From Berkiella_A sp964633725 (GTDB lineage: Bacteria; Pseudomonadota; Gammaproteobacteria; Berkiellales; Berkiellaceae), in the NCBI GenBank assembly GCA_964633725.1, contig CAZWHY010000015.1, positions 1 to 64,000 of the forward strand: a DNA stretch of 64,000 nt, in the 5' to 3' direction. Below, piece by piece: positions 45,504 to 53,970 of this stretch. The first letter of the stretch is position 1, and each line of letters starts with the position of its first letter. The notes below the pieces were generated by a model, which was given only the letters and a program-made list of their open reading frames with translations, was not told the DNA's origin and ran no database searches. A program made the position numbers and the translations under genes.

Positions 45504-46475
45504 ATGCCAAATAATTACTGGAAGAATTTTAAGATGCTAGGTCAAAATATATTACTGATGCTAATGCAGAAATTGCATCTCCCTTGGATGCTCGAATCCG
45601 ATCAATATATGGGATTGTATCCTAATGGTGGCTTTATTTATATTACGGTTTTTAGAAAGCAAAGTTCTGGGGAAATAATTGTCACCCGCCATGAAAGAAT
45701 AAAGCAAGATTTTGTTGATGGGCAATCGGAAGCATTGGGTCAATATATTAAGGCACAGCATTTATCACAAACACCTGCATTATTGATATTACCCAAAGAA
45801 TATTATGATGTTTTTATGCTGGATGATTTTTTAAAGGACGTATCTGATAAACGCAGTGCGGTGAAATGGCGTCTAGCAGAGTATTTAGATTACCCGTGTG
45901 AAGACGCCATTGTGGATTATATGGCGTTGCCTTGTAAAAACAATAGTCAAGGAAAAATATATGCTTTAGCGATGCGAAAACACATATTAGAAGACTGCAT
46001 GCGTTGGGCAAAAAAGAGTCATATTTATTTGCAGGGTGTGGATGTTTGGCAAAATGCCATAAAAAATTCTATTGGCTCAGAGGCGCAGGATAAAGGCGCT
46101 GTTATTATTCAAATCGGTAATCAAAAAAGCGAGCTGGTCATTATGAGGCATAATGCCATTTATTTTATGCGCGACATTGCGATATCCAGAAAAGACTTTT
46201 CCACAAAAAATACAGATGCGCAAACAGAAGCATATGAACTATTAAGTTTAGAGATACAGCGTTCGATTGATTACTGTACTAGCCATATTAAAAACCCAGG
46301 AATTGCACAAGTCTATATTAATTCAGACATAACTGATGTTTTAGATAAAGCGCCGTTAGAAACCATTTTGGGTGTGACGGTTAATTGTTTAACATTATCA
46401 CAATGGGATAACTCAGAAAAAGTATCCATGCCACAATTGATTGCAGGTTCAGCGGCCTTGGGGGGATGGTTATGA
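45504..46475 (+). CDS. mshI: MSHA biogenesis protein MshI (PilM-like)
   Basis: 323 residues, ATG with AAAGGAG 3 bases upstream. Actin-like ATPase-fold relative of PilM: WRLAEYLDYPCEDAIVDY, VIIQIGNQKSELVIM and EIQRSIDYCTSHI are typical. It would sit on the cytoplasmic face and recruit the PilN-like protein. It is first in a plus-strand run of eleven pilus genes with mostly overlapping ends. Confidence 0.8.
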   Translation: MPNNYWKNFKMLGQNILLMLMQKLHLPWMLESDQYMGLYPNGGFIYITVFRKQSSGEIIVTRHERIKQDFVDGQSEALGQYIKAQHLSQTPALLILPKEYYDVFMLDDFLKDVSDKRSAVKWRLAEYLDYPCEDAIVDYMALPCKNNSQGKIYALAMRKHILEDCMRWAKKSHIYLQGVDVWQNAIKNSIGSEAQDKGAVIIQIGNQKSELVIMRHNAIYFMRDIAISRKDFSTKNTDAQTEAYELLSLEIQRSIDYCTSHIKNPGIAQVYINSDITDVLDKAPLETILGVTVNCLTLSQWDNSEKVSMPQLIAGSAALGGWL

Positions 46476-47050
46476 AGCAACGCATTGATTTTCTTCAGGT
46501 TTACCAGTGCGCACAACCAAAGTTTTCAGCAAAGCATATATTCGGCATATGGGTTTTTACACTTGTTTTGATGTGCTTTTGGAGCATGAGTGTGATGTAT
46601 CAAAATAGCACCAAGCAATCTAAGCTGGCGGAACAAAAACAACAAAGCATACAGTCTGCAGCAGCACTGCAAGCCATGAGTGATCAGTTTTTGAGTGAGT
46701 ATGGCCAATCTCTGTCAGAGCGTATGACGGGGTTGACTGAGCAGGTAAAAAATAAAAAACAGCTCATTCATACGGTTCGTGAGTTGCGGAGCCAGGAGAA
46801 AAATTTAACATACTATGTGAAAAAAATAGCAGATGATTATGAGGATGGCACATTGATTGATTTTGTGTCGATTAGAAAGGGACAAGGGATTAAAATAACA
46901 GGCAGATCAATTTCGCCGCAAATAGTGCCAAAAGTGCTCGCCTCTTGGAGGCATGAAAAATTTCACAAGGATCATAATATGAGTTATTTGAAGATGCATA
47001 AAATTAAAAGTAACAAAAGCCACGTGAAATTTAGCATAAAGGTACAGTAA
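46472..47050 (+). CDS. PilN-like inner-membrane pilus assembly protein
   Basis: 192 residues from the ATG overlapping the mshI stop (ATGA). Short cytoplasmic start (KQRIDFLQVYQ), one membrane helix (IFGIWVFTLVLMCFWSMSVM), a coiled coil and a small C-terminal domain. Topology and position correspond to PilN or the second MshI protein of MSHA systems. Confidence 0.75.
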   Translation: MKQRIDFLQVYQCAQPKFSAKHIFGIWVFTLVLMCFWSMSVMYQNSTKQSKLAEQKQQSIQSAAALQAMSDQFLSEYGQSLSERMTGLTEQVKNKKQLIHTVRELRSQEKNLTYYVKKIADDYEDGTLIDFVSIRKGQGIKITGRSISPQIVPKVLASWRHEKFHKDHNMSYLKMHKIKSNKSHVKFSIKVQ

Positions 47051-47051
47051 A

Positions 47052-47693
47052 GTGAACTGTTTTAATCAGAAATATAAAAGTATAGATACACTGGTCGACA
47101 AGTTGAATGCTTTATCATTAAGAGAGCAATTATTGGTAATGGTCACAGGGTTGGCGGTGATTGTAACGAGCATTTATGAAATGAATATCACACCATATAT
47201 GAGCAAAGTAAAAGTCGGTCAGGCAGAATTGATACGATTGCAAACGGAAGAATTGGTTTATCAACAGGAAATAGCGTATTTGCAATCGAATTGGCAAAAC
47301 CAACATCAGCAACTACAAAAGCAAAATGTCAGTTTGGATATGCAATTACAAGCTTTAAATTTGTCATTTGCAAAAGTGGATGCCACGCCTAATATTTTAG
47401 CAGGGGTGCTTTCTGATTTTAAAGGTCTGGAGTTGGTTGCACTAGAGAGTTTGCCTGCAACACAGTATGGTCATGATGCTTTGTTGCTTAAACGGCCATA
47501 CAAATTACATTTTGTTGGACAATTTCCTAATGTGATTAAATATTTATATCGATTAAAAGAGGATGTACCGTCAGTGTTTTGGGAATACTTTGAGTATAAT
47601 ATACAAAAATTTCCTGAGGCGAGTATTAAGTTAACATTATTTAGTTTGGACTATATAGAAAAAGACAAGGTGTCACGAGGCAGCGCGCAATGA
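47052..47693 (+). CDS. mshJ: MshJ-like (PilO-type) pilus assembly protein
   Basis: 213 residues, GTG start one base after the preceding stop. One membrane helix near residues 28-45 (LLVMVTGLAVIVTSIYEM), a coiled coil (~50-105) and a PilO-like C-terminal domain (FVGQFPNVIKYLYRLK, LFSLDYIEKDK). Overlaps the ATPase gene by ATGA. Confidence 0.8.
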   Translation: MNCFNQKYKSIDTLVDKLNALSLREQLLVMVTGLAVIVTSIYEMNITPYMSKVKVGQAELIRLQTEELVYQQEIAYLQSNWQNQHQQLQKQNVSLDMQLQALNLSFAKVDATPNILAGVLSDFKGLELVALESLPATQYGHDALLLKRPYKLHFVGQFPNVIKYLYRLKEDVPSVFWEYFEYNIQKFPEASIKLTLFSLDYIEKDKVSRGSAQ

Positions 47694-49438
47694 AAAAAAT
47701 AAAGCTAGGGGATTTGTTAGTCGAGCATCATATTATTCACGATCAAGAATTAGATAGGGCGCTGACCACGCAGAAAAAAACCGGACAAAAACTAGGTGAT
47801 GTATTAATTGAACTAGAACTCATTAATGAAAGTGATCTCCTTTCATTTTTGGCGAAACAATTGAATTTGCCCTTCTTAGATCTTAAGTCATATTCTATCA
47901 AGCCAGAAGTGATCAAGTTGGTGCCAGAATTTTTTGCACGGCGATTTAAAATGCTGCCCATAGACAAAATACAAGACCAGTACTGGGTGGCGGTATCCGA
48001 TCCAACGAATCTATCCGCCTTAGATCAAATTAGCGCTAAATTAGGTCAAACCCCTAGAGTGGTGGTCGCGTGTGAAGAAGATATTAAAAATATGTTAGAT
48101 CACGTTTACAAAAGAAAAGATGATATTCAGACGTTTGTAGGTGAGCTGGAACAGGAAATGCAGCTCTCAGGTCAGTCTGACTTACAATATGCGGAAATTT
48201 TAGAAGATTCTCCCGTGAAACGGTTGCTGAATTCTATTTTTGAAGAAGCCATATTAAATAATGCTTCGGACATACATATTGAGCCAGATCAAGATTATTT
48301 TCGCATTCGTCAACGCATTGATGGATTGTTGAATGAGCAAATTATCAATGAAAAGTCTATTTTGGCACCATTGATACTGCGTATCAAACTGATGGCGGGT
48401 CTTAACATCTCAGAGCATCGCTTGCCTCAAGATGGACGCTTTAGTATGCAGTATCAAGATAGGAAAATAGACGTTCGAGTTGCCACTATGCCTGTATTGG
48501 GGCAAGAGGCCGTTGTCATGAGAATCTTAGATCAATCGACAGGTTTGTTGGCACCAGAAGATCTGGGTATGAGTGCGGACAGTCTACAGCTTTTTAAGAA
48601 GCACTTGACTCGCCCGTATGGCATGATTTTGGTCACAGGCCCTACAGGCAGCGGAAAAACAACTACTTTGTACTCGGCGTTATCTGCGATTAATCAAGTA
48701 GAGAAAAAAATCATTACAGTAGAAGACCCTATCGAATATACATTAGAACGCGTGAATCAAATTCAAGTTCAGAGCAAAATAGGCTTGGATTTTGCGAATG
48801 TATTACGCTCGGTCTTGCGGCATGATCCGGATATAGTGATGGTCGGGGAAATACGCGACAATGAAACGGCCAACATTGCAATGCGTGCGGCTCTAACGGG
48901 GCATTTGGTTTTGTCGACATTACACACAAATGATGCGATTTCTAGTGCTGTACGATTAATGGATATGGGGGTTCATGCTTATTTGGCTGCGAGTAGTTTA
49001 AAGCTGATTATTGCTCAGAGATTAATTCGGAAAGTTTGCACGCGATGTAAAATAAAGTATGAGCCTTCTCAAGCAGAACAAAAGTGGCTACAAAGCTACT
49101 TTGGCAAACAACAAGGGCAGGATTTGGTCATTGGGAGAGGCTGTGCACATTGTGCTATGACAGGTTATAAGGGGCGAATCGGTATTTATGAGCTGTTGGA
49201 AATCGATGACATGCTATCAGAAGCTTTGAGATCTGGGGATATGAATACCTATTTTACACAAGCGAGAGCATCACGACATTATCAACCACTTTTATACAGT
49301 GGTTATGAATATATGACCCAAGGGTTAACAACACTGACAGAAGTATTTAGATTAAACTTTGAGAGCGAAATGGACGATATGTATCAAAATGAAAAAATTC
49401 TTTTATCGGGGGCTCAATCCTCAAGGGGTACCGGCTGA
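47690..49438 (+). CDS. mshE: MSHA pilus extension ATPase MshE (GspE/PilB family)
   Basis: 582 residues. The N-terminal MshEN domain shows two tandem 24-residue motifs, KLGDLLVEHHII...ALTTQ (5-28) and KLGDVLIELELI...FLAKQ (34-57), the c-di-GMP-binding module of MshE, with Lys where many members have Arg. Walker A is GPTGSGKTT at 317-325, followed by an Asp box, Walker B (PDIVMVGEIRD) and His box (LSTLHTNDA). A zinc-binding CTRC...CAHC pair is present. It powers pilus polymerisation. Confidence 0.93.
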   Translation: MKKIKLGDLLVEHHIIHDQELDRALTTQKKTGQKLGDVLIELELINESDLLSFLAKQLNLPFLDLKSYSIKPEVIKLVPEFFARRFKMLPIDKIQDQYWVAVSDPTNLSALDQISAKLGQTPRVVVACEEDIKNMLDHVYKRKDDIQTFVGELEQEMQLSGQSDLQYAEILEDSPVKRLLNSIFEEAILNNASDIHIEPDQDYFRIRQRIDGLLNEQIINEKSILAPLILRIKLMAGLNISEHRLPQDGRFSMQYQDRKIDVRVATMPVLGQEAVVMRILDQSTGLLAPEDLGMSADSLQLFKKHLTRPYGMILVTGPTGSGKTTTLYSALSAINQVEKKIITVEDPIEYTLERVNQIQVQSKIGLDFANVLRSVLRHDPDIVMVGEIRDNETANIAMRAALTGHLVLSTLHTNDAISSAVRLMDMGVHAYLAASSLKLIIAQRLIRKVCTRCKIKYEPSQAEQKWLQSYFGKQQGQDLVIGRGCAHCAMTGYKGRIGIYELLEIDDMLSEALRSGDMNTYFTQARASRHYQPLLYSGYEYMTQGLTTLTEVFRLNFESEMDDMYQNEKILLSGAQSSRGTG

Positions 49439-50621
49439 AGGCTGGGTTCATGCTTCGTCTTTGAGTGATGCCGCAACAAAACTGAATGCCTTAGGGTTTA
49501 TATCAAGCGATATTCATGCGGCACAAGACAACCAAACGGCACAAGACTTTATATATAGCATGTTTCCACAGTGGGGCATAACACCGATTGAACTTATTTT
49601 ATTGTTCAGTCAATTACAATCCCTGAGTCAAGCGGGCGTGAGCATACTCGTTGCTTTACAATCCATCCACGAAACCTGTGAGAACAAAAGGCTAAAGCAA
49701 ATCCTATACGATATTATTATCAGTGTAGAATCAGGATACAATCTGAGTGAGTCAATGCGTTTGTATAGTGGAATATTTAATACATTTATCACCTCCTTGG
49801 TATCGATTGGAGAAAAAACAGGCGGTTTGGGTTATGCCTTTGGTCAGATTAGAATATATTTAGAAGAGAGTCTCAATACAAGACGGCAGCTAAAATTAGC
49901 GCTGCGTTACCCTATCTTTGTTGTGTTGACATTATTGGTTGGATTGGTTGCTTTAAATTTCTTTGTGATACCTGTTTTTGCTGAGTTTTTCAGTTCTTTT
50001 TCAGCTGAGTTGCCCATGCCAACCAAAATACTGATCGCGATATCAAGTTTTTGTTTGACCTATAGTCAGGCCATACTGTTTGTCAGTAGTGTATTGATTA
50101 TTAGCATAATGTTATATTATAAAACACCATCCGGTCGAATCATGCTGGGGAAACAGAAAATAAAATTGCCATTTGTAGGAGAACTGATTGAACACACACT
50201 TGTGGCACAGTTTTGCGCGCATTTGTCTCATTCATTAAAGGCGAACGTACAAATATTAACAGCATTACAGATGATTGCAAATATATCAGATAACCATTAC
50301 TTTCGACAAAAGGTTAATGCGATTCGGGCGCGTATTGAAACAGGAGAGCCCTTGTCGCAAGCCATGACACATTGTCAGTTATTTTCACCTATTTTGATTC
50401 AAATGGTATCGGTTGGCGAGAAAACAGGTGATTTAGAAGGCGCCCTAAAACATATTGCCCAATTTTATACAAAAGAAGTGGATTATGGGTTAAAAAGTGT
50501 GGCAGAAAAAATGGAGCCAATCTTAATCCTGATTATTTCAGGTATGGTTTTGATGTTAGCATTGGGTGTGTTTTTACCCATGTGGGATATATCGACAGTG
50601 GCTTTGCAAAGTGTGCATTAA
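49389..50621 (+). CDS. mshG: MSHA platform protein MshG (GspF/PilC family)
   Basis: 410 residues from the ATG at 49389 (MKKFFYRGLNPQG), which overlaps the end of mshE by 50 bases; the frame is open from 49359. Two T2SSF domains with three membrane helices; family motifs LFSQLQSLSQAGVSILVAL, VSIGEKTGGLGYA and its repeat VSVGEKTGDLEGAL, and a terminal LILIISGMVLMLALGVFLPMW. Inner-membrane base of the pilus motor. Confidence 0.92.
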   Translation: MKKFFYRGLNPQGVPAEGWVHASSLSDAATKLNALGFISSDIHAAQDNQTAQDFIYSMFPQWGITPIELILLFSQLQSLSQAGVSILVALQSIHETCENKRLKQILYDIIISVESGYNLSESMRLYSGIFNTFITSLVSIGEKTGGLGYAFGQIRIYLEESLNTRRQLKLALRYPIFVVLTLLVGLVALNFFVIPVFAEFFSSFSAELPMPTKILIAISSFCLTYSQAILFVSSVLIISIMLYYKTPSGRIMLGKQKIKLPFVGELIEHTLVAQFCAHLSHSLKANVQILTALQMIANISDNHYFRQKVNAIRARIETGEPLSQAMTHCQLFSPILIQMVSVGEKTGDLEGALKHIAQFYTKEVDYGLKSVAEKMEPILILIISGMVLMLALGVFLPMWDISTVALQSVH

Positions 50622-50683
50622 GGATGTTTCTAATTTATGCTACAGAAATTTTCAAAGCACCTATAATATATATTAGAGAAGCA

Positions 50684-50712
50684 TTGAACATATAATATAA
50701 TATTTAAATATT
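50684..50712 (+). promoter_or_regulatory. Possible internal promoter ahead of the pilin genes
   Basis: The 116-base gap before the first pilin is very AT-rich, with TTGAAC at 50684 and several overlapping TATAAT/AATATT words at the right distance. Major pilins commonly need their own stronger promoter; no single pairing stands out. Confidence 0.3.
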
Positions 50713-50737
50713 CATCGTGTAGAGTAGGATTTCGTTT

Positions 50738-51277
50738 ATGATAGTAGGATATCACAAAAAATCAGGTTTCACGCTCATTGAAATGGTTATTGTTATCGTT
50801 TTGTTGGGGTTGCTCGCGGCAGTTGCATTGCCGAGATTTCTGAACGTCAGTCAAGACGCAGAAGAAGCCATTGTTAAAAATACGAGTGGTTCTTTTGCGA
50901 CGGGGTTGATGCTCGCCAAGTCTAAGTGGGAATTAAAAAACCGAACGGATAAGTACTTGGATATTGATAATGATGGTCGAGCAGAAACAAAATTTAATAT
51001 GAAAGGGTATCCAGTGGGTATCAGTGGTGACGGCACCACGGACTTGTCTAGTATTATGGATAAGGGGGTATCTGGACATGATGCCTGTAGTCAGATACTA
51101 GAAAATGTATTGAATTTGTCTGGTTTGACCGTTATTGCAGCGGATGAGCAAGGTCAATGCAAAAGTGGTGATTTTTGTGCAAAATCGAGTGGTGAAGGGG
51201 ATTGTGTTTATATACATCGGAATACCAAAAGCCAATTTACTTATAAGGCCGCAACCGGTGAAGTGTTATATGAATAA
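50738..51277 (+). CDS. mshB: MSHA-type pilin, first (MshB/MshA-like)
   Basis: 179 residues. Class III signal KKSG-FTLIEMVIVIVLLG, with cleavage after Gly10 and Glu5 of the mature chain intact. The helix continues AAVALPRFLNVSQDAEEA as in MSHA pilins. Four cysteines in the C-terminal half (HDAC, GQC, DFC, GDC) probably form disulfides. Which of the two MSHA pilins is the major subunit cannot be decided by sequence alone. Confidence 0.82.
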   Translation: MIVGYHKKSGFTLIEMVIVIVLLGLLAAVALPRFLNVSQDAEEAIVKNTSGSFATGLMLAKSKWELKNRTDKYLDIDNDGRAETKFNMKGYPVGISGDGTTDLSSIMDKGVSGHDACSQILENVLNLSGLTVIAADEQGQCKSGDFCAKSSGEGDCVYIHRNTKSQFTYKAATGEVLYE

Positions 51278-51297
51278 TAGAATAATGAGAGTCTAAT

Positions 51298-51870
51298 ATG
51301 ATACGAAAGAAAGTAAATTTAGGTTTTACCCTGATAGAACTTGTCATTGTTATTGTGTTAATCGGCATTTTGGCTGCAGTGGCGTTGCCTAGATTTTTGA
51401 ACATATCAGGTGATGCGCATGACGCCAATGTCTCGGCAACGGCGGGTGCTTTTGCTTCTGCGGTTAATATTTCTCATGCGAAGTGGTTAGCCGCAGGCCA
51501 GCCTTTTGTTAAAGTGGGCTTAAACGGTGTGGATTATTTAAATTCGGGACATACCAATTTAGGGTACAACGAGTTTGGCTGGCCGATTGCGGCAAATAAT
51601 GGCAAGCAAAATATTAGGGCAGAAGATGTTTTAGGGACGAGTCATTCTGGTAATCTTGTATGTCAAAGAATCATGACAAATTTATTGTCTGCGTCTAGTG
51701 TTTCTTTTGGTGTGGGGGAAAACTGTGACAAGAGTTATTGTGCCACTTACCAAGACGGGGCGCAATCTGACGCGGGTGTTTGCACGTATACCTACCAGAA
51801 AAGCCCAGAAGTGGTTCGCCGAATTATGTATAAACTAAAAGATGGTTCAATTACCAAAGAGCTACCGTAG
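51298..51870 (+). CDS. mshA: MSHA-type pilin, second (MshA-like)
   Basis: 190 residues, 20 bases after the previous pilin. NLG-FTLIELVIVIVLIG, mature Glu5 intact, then ALPRFLNISGDAHDANV. It shares the fold and the four C-terminal cysteines of its neighbour (LVC, ENC, SYC, GVC), evidence of duplication. Confidence 0.82.
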   Translation: MIRKKVNLGFTLIELVIVIVLIGILAAVALPRFLNISGDAHDANVSATAGAFASAVNISHAKWLAAGQPFVKVGLNGVDYLNSGHTNLGYNEFGWPIAANNGKQNIRAEDVLGTSHSGNLVCQRIMTNLLSASSVSFGVGENCDKSYCATYQDGAQSDAGVCTYTYQKSPEVVRRIMYKLKDGSITKELP

Positions 51871-51920
51871 TTTTTCATGAGATTTTCCGATGAGCCAAAC
51901 GAATCAAAGATAGGGTCGTC

Positions 51921-52349
51921 ATGCAAAAGCAAAGAGGTTTTACATTAATAGAATTTGTTTTGGTTTTGCTGATTGGCTCTATTTTGTGGGGGTTATCATT
52001 ACGTGGACTGCATCAGCTCAATCATTTTAAAACAAGTTTACAATACGAAGAAATTGTTCAGTTACTCAATTTAGGGCACAAAATAGCAAAAGTCTCGAAT
52101 CAGCCTGTTACGATATTCTGTTCAAATAACCACATCTACTTATCAGAAAAATTTCAGCATTTTGCTTTACAAGAAAATGCAACGGATGTGGCTGTTTCGC
52201 AACAAGCAAAATTGCGCTGTGCATCAGAAATTACCTTCTGGCCTAATGGACTTGTGATTGCAGATAATATGACGGCGAAAAGATTTGAATGGTCTATTGC
52301 AGAATATAAGATTTACATTGATGGGCGTACATCTTATGTTTATGAATAG
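51921..52349 (+). CDS. mshC: Minor prepilin, MshC/GspH-like
   Basis: 142 residues. Prepilin signal QRG-FTLIEFVLVLLIGSILW with mature Glu5. Shorter globular part with WPNGLVI near the C-terminus, as in GspH-type pseudopilins. Overlaps the next gene by 8 bases. Confidence 0.75.
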   Translation: MQKQRGFTLIEFVLVLLIGSILWGLSLRGLHQLNHFKTSLQYEEIVQLLNLGHKIAKVSNQPVTIFCSNNHIYLSEKFQHFALQENATDVAVSQQAKLRCASEITFWPNGLVIADNMTAKRFEWSIAEYKIYIDGRTSYVYE

Positions 52350-52746
52350 ACAAACTGGCATTTCTTTTATTGAAATGATTTTAAGTTTGGTAATCGTGTC
52401 TATTACATTTACAGGCACGTTACAAATTTTTGGTACTTTGCTGAACTGGTCTGTTTATCCTTTTATTGAAAAGCAAGCGATTGCTATTTCCCAGTCTATA
52501 TTCTCTGAGGTTGAGCAGGGAAATATAAAAAGTTGTACACTTATAGAGCAAACATCATGTTTTAGTCAAGACTTGCATGATATTGGCGATGTATTGCCTT
52601 TTTATCGAGATGTCACACAAAAGCATTTTACAATGCGATTGACCACAAAGGCTATGCTGATTCAAGAAAAACAATTGCGGCTTTGGAATCTAGAATTACG
52701 GCATAATCAAGGTGATCAATTCAAATTTAGCTGGATGACAAGATGA
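52342..52746 (+). CDS. mshD: Minor prepilin, MshD/GspI-like
   Basis: 134 residues from the ATG at 52342 (MNRQTG-ISFIEMILSLV); the frame is open from 52285 but inside mshC. The cleavage site G-ISFIE departs slightly from the usual G-FTLIE while keeping Glu5. Position and length fit MshD. Overlaps the next gene by ATGA. Confidence 0.72.
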   Translation: MNRQTGISFIEMILSLVIVSITFTGTLQIFGTLLNWSVYPFIEKQAIAISQSIFSEVEQGNIKSCTLIEQTSCFSQDLHDIGDVLPFYRDVTQKHFTMRLTTKAMLIQEKQLRLWNLELRHNQGDQFKFSWMTR

Positions 52747-53444
52747 TGCGGGAGGTTAAATTTAATCGCCACAAAGGTTTTACCTTGGTTGAATTGGTGA
52801 TGACATTGATTTTGATTTCATTGTTATCATCTGTTGCCGCTGTTGTGGTATTGGGGCCATTTCAAACATTTTATGTCATGAGAGATAATATCAAACTATT
52901 TTCTCAGTTCGAGCAAGCCAGTGGTGATCTAGAGTATTATTTTTTACAAGCGGCGCCTGCATCAATCAAAATTAGTGATAATAACCAATCTTTATCTTTT
53001 AGAACGATTGTGCAGCAGGGGTGGATCAGGTCAGATGTATTTTTTGAAACGGGTGCCATGTCTTTAGAGTCTGCAGATTTTCAATCGAAAGGGGTAATAT
53101 TTTTTCCTGACTATCCTAAAGTGGGCATGCAAAAAATTGATAGAAAACAAAGTCAATTAAGCTTTATAAATAAGTCGACGAAGCAACGATTAAAAGGGCG
53201 TCAGTATTTACGCTACCAGTTATTGTCTGAGCCTATATATTATCAATTTAAACCAAAATCATCACAATTATTAAGAATCGCACAAAAAGCAAATGAGAAT
53301 ACTTCTTACCAGGCATTAGTCGGTCATTTGTCCGACTGTGAGTTTCTTTGGTTCTCTGATAAGAAACGTTTAGATATTAAAATGTCACTCAAAAATAATC
53401 ACCGGCAAGTGTACCATTTTAGGCAGCAGATCGCGTTATATTGA
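52743..53444 (+). CDS. mshO: Minor prepilin, MshO/GspJ-like
   Basis: 233 residues. HKG-FTLVELVMTLILISLLSS with Glu5 intact, then a GspJ-size globular domain. The long form and the place between MshD- and MshP-like genes fit MshO. Confidence 0.75.
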   Translation: MMREVKFNRHKGFTLVELVMTLILISLLSSVAAVVVLGPFQTFYVMRDNIKLFSQFEQASGDLEYYFLQAAPASIKISDNNQSLSFRTIVQQGWIRSDVFFETGAMSLESADFQSKGVIFFPDYPKVGMQKIDRKQSQLSFINKSTKQRLKGRQYLRYQLLSEPIYYQFKPKSSQLLRIAQKANENTSYQALVGHLSDCEFLWFSDKKRLDIKMSLKNNHRQVYHFRQQIALY

Positions 53445-53475
53445 GTATGAATAAACTATAAAAAATGAAACATTT

Positions 53476-53898
53476 ATGAATGATAATCAGCAAAAAGGCT
53501 TTACGCTTATTATATTAATCTGCACGATTGTCTTTGTGGGGTTGATGGCGGCGACGGCATTTAAATTTACGATGTTGTCTCAGCAGCAAGTTAATTTATC
53601 TTTGTTGTCCGCTAAGGCAAAAATGGCCGCTCAGAGTGCATTAGAAATTGCTATTTTACACTATGAAGATGACCCTAGTGTCTGCCCTGCGCAAAATATT
53701 ATGTTTGATAAAAAGCAAGGCGCGCTGGAAGGATTTGAAGTGCGCATTAGCTGTAACCCAGATACTAAAATGCAACATCCAGAAACAATAAAAAATGCCG
53801 GTATTTACTTGAGTGTGGAGGCAACCTATAAAGATAAGCGTAGCCAACAAGCATTGATCAACTATGATACAGGACGCTGGGTGCCATACCCATCTTAA
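53476..53898 (+). CDS. mshP: Minor prepilin, MshP/GspK-like N-terminus
   Basis: 140 residues. QKG-FTLIILICTIVFVGL: the mature residue 5 is Ile instead of Glu, as is usual in MshP and GspK-type tip pilins, which do not need to pair with a preceding subunit. AAQSALEIAILHYEDDPSVCP is the typical region after the helix. It is the last gene of the cluster; the giant mshQ often found after mshP is absent. Confidence 0.78.
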   Translation: MNDNQQKGFTLIILICTIVFVGLMAATAFKFTMLSQQQVNLSLLSAKAKMAAQSALEIAILHYEDDPSVCPAQNIMFDKKQGALEGFEVRISCNPDTKMQHPETIKNAGIYLSVEATYKDKRSQQALINYDTGRWVPYPS

Positions 53899-53970
53899 AT
53901 TATAGGCTTGCAGTCGTCGCTGGGGCTTGTTATAAAGAAAAGATATGAAATTATTTGCAAGGATGCAAAT

